A stretch of DNA of 7,450 bases, taken from the NCBI GenBank assembly GCA_019239785.1, contig JAFAZM010000392.1:1-7450 (forward strand), written 5' to 3'. Of the stretch, positions 1 through 5,784 are shown piece after piece. The position numbers and the translations under genes are program-made. The stretch comes from Sphingomonadaceae bacterium. Lineage in GTDB: Bacteria; Pseudomonadota; Alphaproteobacteria; Sphingomonadales; Sphingomonadaceae. Under the pieces are notes generated by a model. It was given only the letters and a program-made list of their open reading frames with translations, did not search any database and was not told the DNA's origin. Position 1 is the first letter of the stretch. Every line of letters starts with the position of its first letter.

Positions 1-111
1 GGCGTCACCTTCCGCACTGGCACGCTCGAAGCCTTCATCCGGGCCGAGGGCGATTTCGGCAGCAGCCGCGATGCGCTGACCGGCCGGGCGGGCCTGCGCG
101 TCCGCTTCTGA
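1..111 (+). CDS. C-terminal end of an outer-membrane beta-barrel (autotransporter-like) protein, partial
   Basis: The first frame is open from base 1 to a TGA at 109-111 and gives the last 36 residues of a protein that starts before the window. The tail reads GVTFRTGTLEAFIRAEGDFG and ends ALTGRAGLRVRF. It has alternating polar and hydrophobic residues and a terminal aromatic Phe, which is typical of the last strands of outer-membrane beta-barrels (the terminal aromatic is the recognition signal for the BAM machinery). Wording of this kind is common at the end of autotransporter barrel domains in sphingomonads, so an autotransporter or a related surface protein is the best guess. The passenger or N-terminal part is not visible, so substrate and role cannot be stated. 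Third codon positions are almost all G or C, as in the other genes here. It could also be another barrel protein, such as a porin-like or TonB-dependent receptor. Confidence 0.6.
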   Translation, partial: GVTFRTGTLEAFIRAEGDFGSSRDALTGRAGLRVRF

Positions 112-159
112 GGCGGCGGCGGGCGAGGCAGCGGAGACGCCGGCCACGGCGGCGGATTG

Positions 160-347
160 ATGGAGGAGTGGGCCGCCGCGCCTCCGCAGGAGCGCGTCGG
201 CGGCTATGCGGCATCCTCGAATCCTCCGCGCTGAGGGCCGTCCAGAGCGTGCCCTATCGGCGCCGCTACCGCTTCGGCCCGATCGGCTTCACCTCCGACG
301 AGCGCCAGATCCGTCTTTGCTGGTTCCGGCATTTCCGGCTGGATTGA
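160..347 (+). pseudogene. Small protein-coding remnant with an apparent frameshift, function unknown
   Basis: Two adjoining reading frames each look coding over half of this stretch. From the ATG at 160 the frame gives MEEWAAAPPQERVGGYAA with G/C-rich third positions, but stops at about 234 after a stretch that looks non-coding. In the next frame, from about 207 to the TGA at 345-347, the protein reads GILESSALRAVQSVPY, then RRRYRFGPIGFTSDERQIRL and CWFRHFRLD, again with coding-like codon use. A -1 shift near 205-212 joins the two into one protein of about 62 residues. Read alone, the second frame could only start at a GTG at 168, directly against its GGAGGA. I do not recognise the family. 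The possibilities are a decayed gene, a sequencing error, or a short intact ORF using the GTG. The stop lies 7 bases before the palindromic repeat at 355-467, and the gene converges on the leftward gene ending at 478. Confidence 0.4.
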
Positions 348-354
348 CAACTCC

Positions 355-467
355 AATCCGCCCCGGAACGGGGAGTGGTGGAGGGCCCGCGAGCGACAGC
401 GAGCATGCGGAGGCTCGGCCCCACCACCATGCTTCGCATGGTCCCCCTCCCCGTCCCGGGGAGGATC
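355..467. repeat. Palindromic intergenic repeat, copy 1 (short form, 113 bp)
   Basis: This stretch matches 5644-5779 in the same orientation with 5 mismatches over 113 aligned bases. It lacks one 23-base block that copy 2 carries. Its ends are imperfect inverted repeats: 356-375 against the reverse complement of 447-466, 18 of 20 matching. Inside are the hairpins CCATGC-TTCG-CATGG near 426-442 and CTCCCC/GGGGAG near 447-463. It lies between two converging coding stretches, 7 bases after the rightward stop at 347 and 10 bases before the leftward stop codon at 478-480. The structure resembles a REP-like or MITE-like non-coding element. A terminator or 3'-end stabiliser role is inferred from hairpin and position. 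No transposase is encoded. Confidence 0.8.
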
Positions 468-477
468 GATTCTGACA

Positions 478-1665
478 CTATCCCGCCGCCGGCGGCGCCA
501 GCATCCCGAATTCCGGCTCGAACGAGATCAGGCTCTGGATGTCCGGCGAGTGCACGCCGAGCGCCATCGGGCAGGCGACGTCGGCGATCGCCGAGACGTC
601 GAACAATTCCTTGATCGCGCCGTCGAGCCTGATCCATTCGACGAGGTCGCCGCTGCGCAGGTCGATGATGCAGACGCCGCACCAGGGCTCGCCGTCCCGC
701 TTCTTCAATTCGTCCTGCAGGGCGAGGCCGGAGAAGGCGCCGTCGCGCGGCAGCGACACCGTCACGATCGCGAAGCCGTTGTGCAAGGCGAGCCCGCGCA
801 GGAAGCCGGGGCAGAAGGCGATATCGGTCTTCGCCCCGCTCTGCGGATCGATCCGCGCAAGCATACCCCGGCCGGAATCGAGCAGATAGATGCCGTCGGC
901 GGCGACGCGCGGGCTGTGCGGCATCGAAAGCTGGTCGGTGACGATCCGGTTGTCGCGCACGTCGATCAGCACGCCGCCTTCGTGCCGCCGGTCGCGCCAG
1001 CCGTTGAGCATATCCGAGCGGCTGACCGCCGTGACATAGGCCGGCACCCCGTCCTGCATCGCCAGCCCGTTCAGGTGGCAGCGGTCCTCGGCCGCGAGCC
1101 GCGAGATGAAGGGCGGCTTCCAGATCGGCTTGAAGCCGTGGGTGATGCTGAGCGTCGCCAGGCAAGAGAATTTGGTGTTCACGAACACCACCCGCCCGGC
1201 GCGGTCGACGCCGAGCTCGTGCACGTCGACGTCGCCGGTGGTCTGGGCGTTGCGCGGCACGTAGAGCCGGTCGAAATTCTCGTTCGCCCTTTCGTGCGGC
1301 GCGAGCACGTTCTCGAGCCGCCAGATCTGGAACAGGGAGCCCACATAGAGCCGCTGCGGCGTCGCATGCACGCCCATCGCCCGCACGTAATTCTGCTGAT
1401 GGAAGCTCACCTGGCCGTTGGGCAGCCGCCCGACCAGGAACAATTGCCCGGTCTGGTAGGAGGTGAAGGCGAGACTGCAGCGGTTGCGGGTCAGCCAGTT
1501 GCCGAAGCCGCGCGAGACGCTGATCTGGGTCTGGTCCGCGCCAGGCTGCGCCTCCTGCGGCGCCGCCTGCGCTTCCTCGACGGTGACTTCGGGCGTGGGC
1601 GCTGCCTGCGCGGCTTCCGGCGGCTGCGCGGCCTCGGGCGCCTTGTCGCTCTTCTTCCTCGCCAT
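478..1665 (-). CDS. TIGR03032 (DUF4915-like) family protein, function unknown
   Basis: This is a 395-residue protein. The ATG at 1665 is chosen because GGAGG lies 6 bases upstream; an ATG at 1716 would add 17 Arg-rich residues without support. Residues 1-48 are a low-complexity Ala/Pro/Glu/Gln tail, probably disordered. From about residue 49 to 385 it matches my memory of the TIGR03032 family, with recognisable blocks FVNTKFSCLATLSITHGFKP (161-180), WKPPFISRLAAEDRCHLNGL (182-201), GGVLIDV (230-236), LSMPHSPR (246-253), LPRDGAFSGL (305-314) and PWCGVCIIDLRSGD (327-340). Repeated short beta-strand motifs (IYLLDSGRG, LYVGSLFQIWRL) suggest a propeller-like fold, which is inference. The invariant-looking Cys and His residues (RCHLNG, MPHSP, PWCGV) could form a binding site. 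No signal peptide or membrane segment is seen, so it is probably cytoplasmic. It is transcribed alone, divergently from the gene at 1765. Confidence 0.85.
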   Translation of the reverse strand: MARKKSDKAPEAAQPPEAAQAAPTPEVTVEEAQAAPQEAQPGADQTQISVSRGFGNWLTRNRCSLAFTSYQTGQLFLVGRLPNGQVSFHQQNYVRAMGVHATPQRLYVGSLFQIWRLENVLAPHERANENFDRLYVPRNAQTTGDVDVHELGVDRAGRVVFVNTKFSCLATLSITHGFKPIWKPPFISRLAAEDRCHLNGLAMQDGVPAYVTAVSRSDMLNGWRDRRHEGGVLIDVRDNRIVTDQLSMPHSPRVAADGIYLLDSGRGMLARIDPQSGAKTDIAFCPGFLRGLALHNGFAIVTVSLPRDGAFSGLALQDELKKRDGEPWCGVCIIDLRSGDLVEWIRLDGAIKELFDVSAIADVACPMALGVHSPDIQSLISFEPEFGMLAPPAAG

Positions 1666-1688
1666 TCCAGCCCTCCGCTTGCCGCGCG

Positions 1689-1716
1689 ATCCTAGAGCCT
1701 GTTCGCGCCGGATCAA
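1689..1716 (-). promoter_or_regulatory. Possible sigma-70-type promoter for the TIGR03032 gene
   Basis: Read leftward, TTGATC (1716-1711) is followed after 16 bases by TAGGAT (1694-1689). Each matches four of six bases of the -35 and -10 consensus. Transcription would begin near 1682, leaving a leader of about 17 bases that still contains the GGAGG site before the ATG at 1665. Chance matches of this quality are possible, but the location in the divergent gap 1666-1764 fits. I found no convincing promoter for the rightward gene at 1765. Confidence 0.3.
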
Positions 1717-1764
1717 CGCCGTTCGGCGCTGGCGCCGCCGAGCGCGTTCGGGCAGGAAAGGGGG

Positions 1765-2247
1765 ATGAGGCTGGCCCTGACGTTGACCCTAAAAAGATTG
1801 CGTCTTCTGAGTCTGTTATCGCTGGCCGCATTCTTGCCGGCAACGGCCCGTGCGGCGGACCTCGCCATCTCGCTGAGGCGCGGCCTCGTCGATGCGCGTC
1901 CCACCCTCAACGTCACGATCGTGAATCAGTCCCGAAATCTCGTCTGCATACGCAAGGAGGCCCTACGGAATCCGTACTCCGGCGAGATGCAGGTGAGCCT
2001 TCGCGACGCTTTCGGCAGCGCCCTCCCCGTGCCCCCTTCCGGCTTCCTCGATCCGCCGCTCCAGGGCGCCATGCGCCTGCGGCCGGGAGACAGCGTGCGG
2101 ACGTACGTCTTTCTCGATTCCAGGCTCCCTTTGCCGCACCACGGAAGTCCCTTTCCTGACGGCATGTCGGCCCGGGTCATCTTCCGCTACGGCTATTGCG
2201 ACGACGTCTGGTCCTGGCAGGCGGTCAGCACCCGGCAGCGGCTCTGA
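1765..2247 (+). CDS. Exported small protein of unknown function
   Basis: A 160-residue protein. The ATG at 1765 follows AGGAAAGGGGG. Residues 1-30 form a signal peptide: a basic start, a Leu-rich core (about 14-24) and a cleavage-like ATARA just before ADLAISLRRG. The mature part is predicted by eye to be mostly beta strands (LNVTIVNQSRNLVCI, MQVSLRDAFG, VRTYVFLDS, ARVIFRYGY) and resembles an immunoglobulin-like or BsuPI-like sandwich, though I cannot assign a family. It has exactly two cysteines, C61 and C145, which could form a disulfide in the periplasm. There is no lipobox and no later membrane segment, so the mature protein should be soluble and periplasmic or secreted. It is followed after 14 bases by another exported-protein gene, so the two are probably co-transcribed and may act together. 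The function is unknown. Confidence 0.7.
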   Translation: MRLALTLTLKRLRLLSLLSLAAFLPATARAADLAISLRRGLVDARPTLNVTIVNQSRNLVCIRKEALRNPYSGEMQVSLRDAFGSALPVPPSGFLDPPLQGAMRLRPGDSVRTYVFLDSRLPLPHHGSPFPDGMSARVIFRYGYCDDVWSWQAVSTRQRL

Positions 2248-2261
2248 GGTCCGGCGCAGGG

Positions 2262-2768
2262 ATGAAGAGGTGGCACGCATCCATTGCCGTTGGAGCGCTG
2301 CTGCTGACGAGCGGCGCCGGGTCTGTCTCGCAGGACCGCGCCGACCGGCCTCCGCCGCGCGTCAGGTCCGAAGTGAGCCGGATCGAGGCCGATCGCGACC
2401 CGCAATCCAGATACGAAGCCACAAGCCGCCTGGTGACCGATTTGCGCAACGACAGCAGCTTCATCGTCGAGGAGGATGTCATGGCGCTTGCGGATTTGCT
2501 GAAGGATTCCAGCGATCTTGTCCGGGACCGGGCGGCGGTGGCGCTCGGGCTGATCGGACCTCGGGCGGCGCGCGCGGTGCCGGCGCTTCGGACGGCGCTC
2601 GATGAGGTCGCGTGCGTTCGCGCCGACCAGAATTCCAGCTTCGCGATCGCCATCGCGCTGCGCCGGATCGGCGTCGCGCCGCGCCCGCCGGACTGCATCG
2701 CAACGCCCGGCTATGGGCTGAAGCCGCGCTTGGACGGCCGTCGCAAGCGCGCGGTGTGGACGCATTGA
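2262..2768 (+). CDS. Exported HEAT-repeat-like protein
   Basis: A 168-residue protein. I chose the ATG at 2262, which follows GCAGGG and places a signal peptide (MKRWHASIAVGALLLTSGAG) at the N-terminus. The longer frame from 2196 overlaps the upstream gene and buries that signal inside the protein. After a Pro/Arg-rich linker (about 25-40) comes a helical region. Residues 73-115 (MALADLLKDSSDLVRDRAAV, then ALGLIGPRAARAVPALRTAL) have the paired-helix pattern, the central Asp/Arg and the Gly-Pro turn of HEAT/PBS-lyase-type repeats, and a weaker second unit runs to about 138. Such repeats generally bind other proteins, but no catalytic residues are visible. There are two cysteines, C118 and C145. 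Its start is 14 bases after the stop of the previous exported-protein gene. It ends 22 bases from the convergent cysNC stop, with only a weak 4-bp hairpin (CCCG-TT-CGGG) in the gap. Confidence 0.75.
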   Translation: MKRWHASIAVGALLLTSGAGSVSQDRADRPPPRVRSEVSRIEADRDPQSRYEATSRLVTDLRNDSSFIVEEDVMALADLLKDSSDLVRDRAAVALGLIGPRAARAVPALRTALDEVACVRADQNSSFAIAIALRRIGVAPRPPDCIATPGYGLKPRLDGRRKRAVWTH

Positions 2769-2790
2769 GGCGCCCCGTTCGGGCTTACCC

Positions 2791-4569
2791 TCAAAGCCCC
2801 AGATGAGCGACAATCAGCTCCGCCGCCGCCTCCGCATCCATCGCCAGCGTGTCGATTCGGATCGCCGGGTCCTCCGGCGGCTCGTAGGGCGAATCCACCC
2901 CGGTGAAATTGGCGAGCTTGCCGGCACGCGCCTTCTTGTAGAGGCCCTTGGTGTCGCGCCGCTCCGCCTCGGACAGCGGCGTGTCGACGAAGATCTCGAC
3001 GAAATTCTCCGCGCCGACCGTGTCGCGCACCATCTCGCGCTCGGCACGGAACGGGCTGATGAAGGCGGCGAGCACGATCAGGCCGGCGTCCATCATCAAT
3101 TTCGCCGCGGCGCCGGCGCGGCGGATATTCTCGACCCGGTCGGCGGCGGTGAAGCCTAGGTCGCTGTTGAGTCCGAGCCGGACATTGTCGCCGTCGAGCA
3201 GGAAGCTATGGCGCCCGCGCGCATGCAGCCGCGCCTCGACCAGATTGGCGATGGTCGACTTGCCCGCGCCCGAGAGGCCGGTGAACCAGAGCAGTTTCGG
3301 CGTCTGTCCCATCAAGGCGGCGCGCAGCTCCGGCGTCACCGCGAGCGCCTGCGCGTGGATATTCTCCGCCCGCCGCAAGGCGAAGCGGATCAGCCCGGCC
3401 GCCACCGTCGCGCCGCTGATCCGGTCGATCAGGATGAGGCCGCCCAATTCCCGGCTCGCCTCGTAGGGCTCGAAGGCGAGCGGCCGCGAGGTGCGCAGGG
3501 TGGCGACGCCGATCTCGTTCAGCACGAGCGTCTTCGCGGCGAGCTCGTCCATCGTGTCGATCGCGAGCTTGTATTTGGGCTCGTGCACGATCGCGGTGAC
3601 GGTCGCGGTATTATGCTTCAGCAGATATTGCCGGCCGGGCAGCAGGGCCTCGTCGGCCATCCAGATCAAGACGGCCTCGAATTGGTCGGCCACCTGGGGC
3701 GGCGCGTCGGCGGCGGCGAGCAGGTCGCCGCGCGAGCAATCCACCTCCGCGGCGAAGCGCAGCGCGACCGACTGGCCCGCCGCGGCCTCATCGAGATCGC
3801 CATCCATCGTTGCGATCCGCGCCACCTCCGCCGCGGTCGCGCCGGGCAGGATGGCGAGCCGGTCGCCCGGGCGCACTGTCCCGCTCGCGACGGTGCCGGC
3901 ATAGAAGCGCCCTTCGCTGCGGATCACGTTCTGCACCGCCATCCGGAAGGGCAGGGCCGCGGCGCTCCCGGTCTCGGCGGCTTCGAGCGCGGCGATCAGG
4001 GTGGGACCCTGGTACCAGGTCATGCGCGCGGACGGCGCGACGACATTGTCGCCCTCCAGCGCCGAAACCGGGATCGCGATCACATCCTCCACGCCGATCG
4101 CGGCGGCGAATTCGGCGAACTCGCTGCGTACCGCCTCGAACGCGGCAGCATCGAAGCCGACCAGGTCCATCTTGTTCACCGCCAGGATGAAGCGGCGGAT
4201 GCCGAGCAGGCGGGCGATGCGGGCGTGGCGCCGCGTTTGTGTGAGCACGCCCTTGCGCGCGTCGACCAGCAAAACGGCGAGGTCGGCATTGGAGGCGCCG
4301 GTCGCCATGTTGCGCGTATATTGCTCGTGCCCAGGCGTGTCGGCGAGGATGAAGCGGCGCTTCCCCGTCTCGAAATAGAGATAGGCGACGTCGATGGTGA
4401 TGCCCTGCGCGCGCTCCGCCTCGAGCCCGTCGGCGAGCAAGGAGAGATCGTCGAGCCCGGCAAGCCTGTCCTCCGCCACCGCCCCGCAATCCTTGAGCAG
4501 CCGCCCGATCAGGGTCGACTTGCCGTCATCGACGGAGCCGCAGGTGAGCAAGCGGAGCAGGTCGGGCAT
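2791..4569 (-). CDS. cysNC: Bifunctional sulfate adenylyltransferase GTPase subunit / adenylylsulfate kinase (CysN-CysC fusion, NodQ-like)
   Basis: A 592-residue fusion. The N-terminal CysN half is a translational-type GTPase that drives APS formation by CysD. It shows the P-loop GSVDDGKST (about 11-19), the switch-I motif QGITIDVAY (55-63), DTPGHEQY (77-84), NKMD (132-135) and SALEGDN (169-175), followed by beta-barrel domains to about 400. The C-terminal CysC half makes PAPS from APS and ATP: P-loop GLSGAGKST (431-439), LDGDNVRLGLNSDLGF (458-473), ENIRR, FISPFRAERE (503-512) and the lid-like GLYKKARAGKLANFTGVDSP (542-561). Both halves look intact and full length. The ATG at 4569 is chosen, with GGAG 8 bases upstream; a GTG one codon earlier (4572) is equally possible. 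It acts in the cytoplasm with CysD, encoded 114 bases upstream across a repeat. PAPS feeds sulfate reduction or sulfotransferases; neither is encoded here. Confidence 0.96.
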   Translation of the reverse strand: MPDLLRLLTCGSVDDGKSTLIGRLLKDCGAVAEDRLAGLDDLSLLADGLEAERAQGITIDVAYLYFETGKRRFILADTPGHEQYTRNMATGASNADLAVLLVDARKGVLTQTRRHARIARLLGIRRFILAVNKMDLVGFDAAAFEAVRSEFAEFAAAIGVEDVIAIPVSALEGDNVVAPSARMTWYQGPTLIAALEAAETGSAAALPFRMAVQNVIRSEGRFYAGTVASGTVRPGDRLAILPGATAAEVARIATMDGDLDEAAAGQSVALRFAAEVDCSRGDLLAAADAPPQVADQFEAVLIWMADEALLPGRQYLLKHNTATVTAIVHEPKYKLAIDTMDELAAKTLVLNEIGVATLRTSRPLAFEPYEASRELGGLILIDRISGATVAAGLIRFALRRAENIHAQALAVTPELRAALMGQTPKLLWFTGLSGAGKSTIANLVEARLHARGRHSFLLDGDNVRLGLNSDLGFTAADRVENIRRAGAAAKLMMDAGLIVLAAFISPFRAEREMVRDTVGAENFVEIFVDTPLSEAERRDTKGLYKKARAGKLANFTGVDSPYEPPEDPAIRIDTLAMDAEAAAELIVAHLGL

Positions 4570-4580
4570 CACCTACGCTC

Positions 4581-4665
4581 CGTCATTCCCGCGAAAGCGG
4601 GAATCCAGACGACGTTGAACCCTGGCCCGGAGGCCGCCTGGACCCCCGCTTTCGCGGGGGTGACG
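4581..4665. repeat. Double-hairpin inverted repeat between cysD and cysNC
   Basis: Two 28-base arms, 4581-4608 and 4638-4665, are inverted copies of each other (24 of 28 matching), separated by 29 bases. Each arm is itself a hairpin around the shared core CCCGCGAAAGCGGG. The four differences are paired: the left arm has TT and AA flanking the core and the right arm has the equivalents CC and GG, so each hairpin stays fully paired. Flanking signatures are CGTCA and TCCAG. From memory this matches a dispersed repeat found in many proteobacterial genomes and reminiscent of the Neisseria dRS3-type repeats. It fills most of the 114-base gap between cysD and cysNC and ends at the cysNC ribosome-binding site. 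Confidence 0.85.
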
Positions 4666-4683
4666 TGAGGGGTGCCGATCACG

Positions 4684-5577
4684 TCAGAAGTACCCCTCCC
4701 TTTTCTTCCGCTCCATCGAGGCAGCCTGGTCGCGGTCGATCAGCCGGCCGGCGCGCTCCGAGCTGCCGAAAATCTCGGCGAGGATCTCCTCGATCGTGGT
4801 CGCTTCGCTCTCCACCGCGCCGGTCAGCGGATAGCAGCCGACGGTGCGCACCCGCACCCGCCGCATCACCGCCGTCTCGCCCTCGGCGAAACAATAGCGG
4901 TCGTCGTCGACGATCAGCAGACTGCCGTCGCGCTCGGCGGTCGGGCGCTCGGCCGAGAAATAGAGCGAGGCGACCTCGATCCCCTCCTCCGCGACATAGG
5001 TCCAGACGTCGCGCCCGGTCCAGTCGGAGAGCGGGAAAACGCGCAGGCTTTCGCCCGGTCCGAGCCGGCCGTTGTAGAGCCGCCACAATTCCGGCCGCTG
5101 CCGCTTCGGGTCCCAGCCATGGCCGGCCGAGCGGATCGAGAAGACCCGCTCCTTGGCCCGGCTCATCTCCTCGTCACGCCGCGCGCCGCCGAAGGCGAGG
5201 TCGAAGCGGCCCCGGTCGAGCGCCTGCTTCAGTCCCTCGGTCTTCCAATATTCGGTGTGCAGGGTCGCGCCATGGTCGAACGGATTGATCCCGCGCGCCT
5301 CGGCCTCGGGATTGCGGTGCACGATCAAAGCCGCACCGGCTTCCGCCGCCAGCTTGTCGCGCAGCCGATAGAGCTCGGCGAACTTCCAGCCGGTGTCGAC
5401 GTGCAGCAGCGGAAAGGGCAGGGTGGCGGGGAAGAAGGCTTTGCGCGCCAGATGCAGCATCACGCAGCTGTCCTTGCCGCCCGAGAACAGCATCACCGGC
5501 CGCTCCGCCTCCGCCACCCCCTCGCGGATGATCCGGATCGCTTCGGCCTCCAGGCGTCGGAGATGGGGCAGGGTCAG
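4684..5577 (-). CDS. cysD: Sulfate adenylyltransferase subunit 2 (ATP sulfurylase, CysD)
   Basis: CysD carries the adenylyltransferase site that makes APS from ATP and sulfate, powered by the GTPase CysN. It is a PP-loop ATPase: RPVMLFSGGKDSCVMLHLAR contains the ATP-binding SGGKDS (about 32-37 from this start), followed by LLHVDTGWKF, GGARRDEE (about 130-137), RPELWRLYNG, RVFPLSDWTGRDVW, RTVGCYPLTGAVES and the family ending DRDQAASMERKKREGYF. All blocks known from E. coli CysD are present. The start is uncertain. Family similarity begins at LTLPHLRRLEAEA, whose first codon is CTG at 5577, with GAGGA 8 bases upstream, giving 297 residues (E. coli 302). The in-frame conventional starts are a TTG at 5643 (319 aa) or ATGs inside the palindromic repeat (5718, 5742, 5751; up to 355 aa). 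The stretch 5578-5640 has only 11 of 21 codons ending in G/C, against 18 of 21 just after 5577, so it looks like untranslated leader. Confidence 0.93.
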   Translation of the reverse strand: MTLPHLRRLEAEAIRIIREGVAEAERPVMLFSGGKDSCVMLHLARKAFFPATLPFPLLHVDTGWKFAELYRLRDKLAAEAGAALIVHRNPEAEARGINPFDHGATLHTEYWKTEGLKQALDRGRFDLAFGGARRDEEMSRAKERVFSIRSAGHGWDPKRQRPELWRLYNGRLGPGESLRVFPLSDWTGRDVWTYVAEEGIEVASLYFSAERPTAERDGSLLIVDDDRYCFAEGETAVMRRVRVRTVGCYPLTGAVESEATTIEEILAEIFGSSERAGRLIDRDQAASMERKKREGYF

Positions 5578-5585
5578 GGCAGTGG

Positions 5586-5590
5586 TCCTC
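5586..5590 (-). promoter_or_regulatory. Ribosome-binding site supporting the internal cysD start
   Basis: Read leftward this is GAGGA, complementary to the 16S rRNA tail, with 8 bases before the CTG at 5577-5575. It is the best ribosome-binding match near the point where CysD similarity begins and is the main evidence for the shorter cysD. The alternative TTG at 5643 has only a weak GGCGGA a few bases upstream, lying inside the repeat. Confidence 0.45.
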
Positions 5591-5643
5591 GCAGATGAAG
5601 GGCTATGCTCTAGCCGGTGGGCTATACTGGTTGAAGCGCTCAA

Positions 5644-5779
5644 AATCCGCCCCGGAACGGGGAGGGGGACCGCGCCGCGAAGCGGCGTGGTGGAGGGGTC
5701 GCGAGCGACAGCGAGCATGCGGAGGCCCGGCCCCACCACCATGCTTCGCATGGTCCCCCTCCCCGTTCCGCGGAGGATC
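5644..5779. repeat. Palindromic intergenic repeat, copy 2 (long form, 136 bp)
   Basis: This is the same element as 355-467 and in the same orientation, plus a 23-base block at 5665-5687. The block completes the left arm and adds the hairpin CGCCGC-GAA-GCGGCG. With it, the two ends are inverted repeats over 27 bases (5645-5671 against the reverse complement of 5752-5778, 25 matching). Internal hairpins include CCATGC-TTCG-CATGG and GTCGC-GA-GCGAC. It fills the space between the virB11 stop (5785-5787) and the cysD leader. Its leftward strand has an open frame in phase with cysD, which creates misleading upstream ATG codons. No transposase is present, so it would have to be mobilised from elsewhere, if it is mobile at all. 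Confidence 0.85.
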
Positions 5780-5784
5780 CAGAA

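Noticed and set aside
206..475. Rightward open frame starting at ATG 206 and running through repeat copy 1
   Set aside because: Its phase differs from both coding-like stretches at 160-347, it is Pro/Arg-rich, and its second half is simply translated repeat.
550..1695. Rightward open frame of 381 codons opposite the TIGR03032 gene
   Set aside because: It is low-complexity His/Arg/Val-rich sequence mirroring the codon bias of the real gene, with no family-like blocks.
1717..1728. Hairpin CGCC-GTTC-GGCG as an operator in the divergent gap
   Set aside because: A 4-5 bp GC stem is expected by chance at this composition, and no matching second site was seen.
266..1843. Long leftward open frame of 525 codons overlapping the TIGR03032 gene in another phase
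   Set aside because: It is Arg/Ala/Gly-rich with no recognisable motif and lies over a gene with clear family similarity. Such frames are expected by chance in very GC-rich DNA.
2769..2790. Possible bidirectional terminator between the HEAT-like gene and cysNC
   Set aside because: Only a 4-bp stem (CCCG-TT-CGGG) with no following T-run on either strand, too weak to call.
4581..4665. CRISPR-like array
   Set aside because: There are only two units, they are inverted rather than direct repeats, each is self-palindromic, and there is no further unit or cas gene.
3208..4668. Rightward open frame of 486 codons opposite cysNC
   Set aside because: It is antisense to an intact CysN-CysC fusion, its composition is Arg/Gly/Asp-rich, and it runs into the double-hairpin repeat. 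It is a shadow of cysNC.
5578..5751. N-terminal extension of cysD up to ATG 5751
   Set aside because: Its first 36 codons are translated palindromic repeat and the next 21 have poor third-position G/C. CysD similarity begins only at about 5577.
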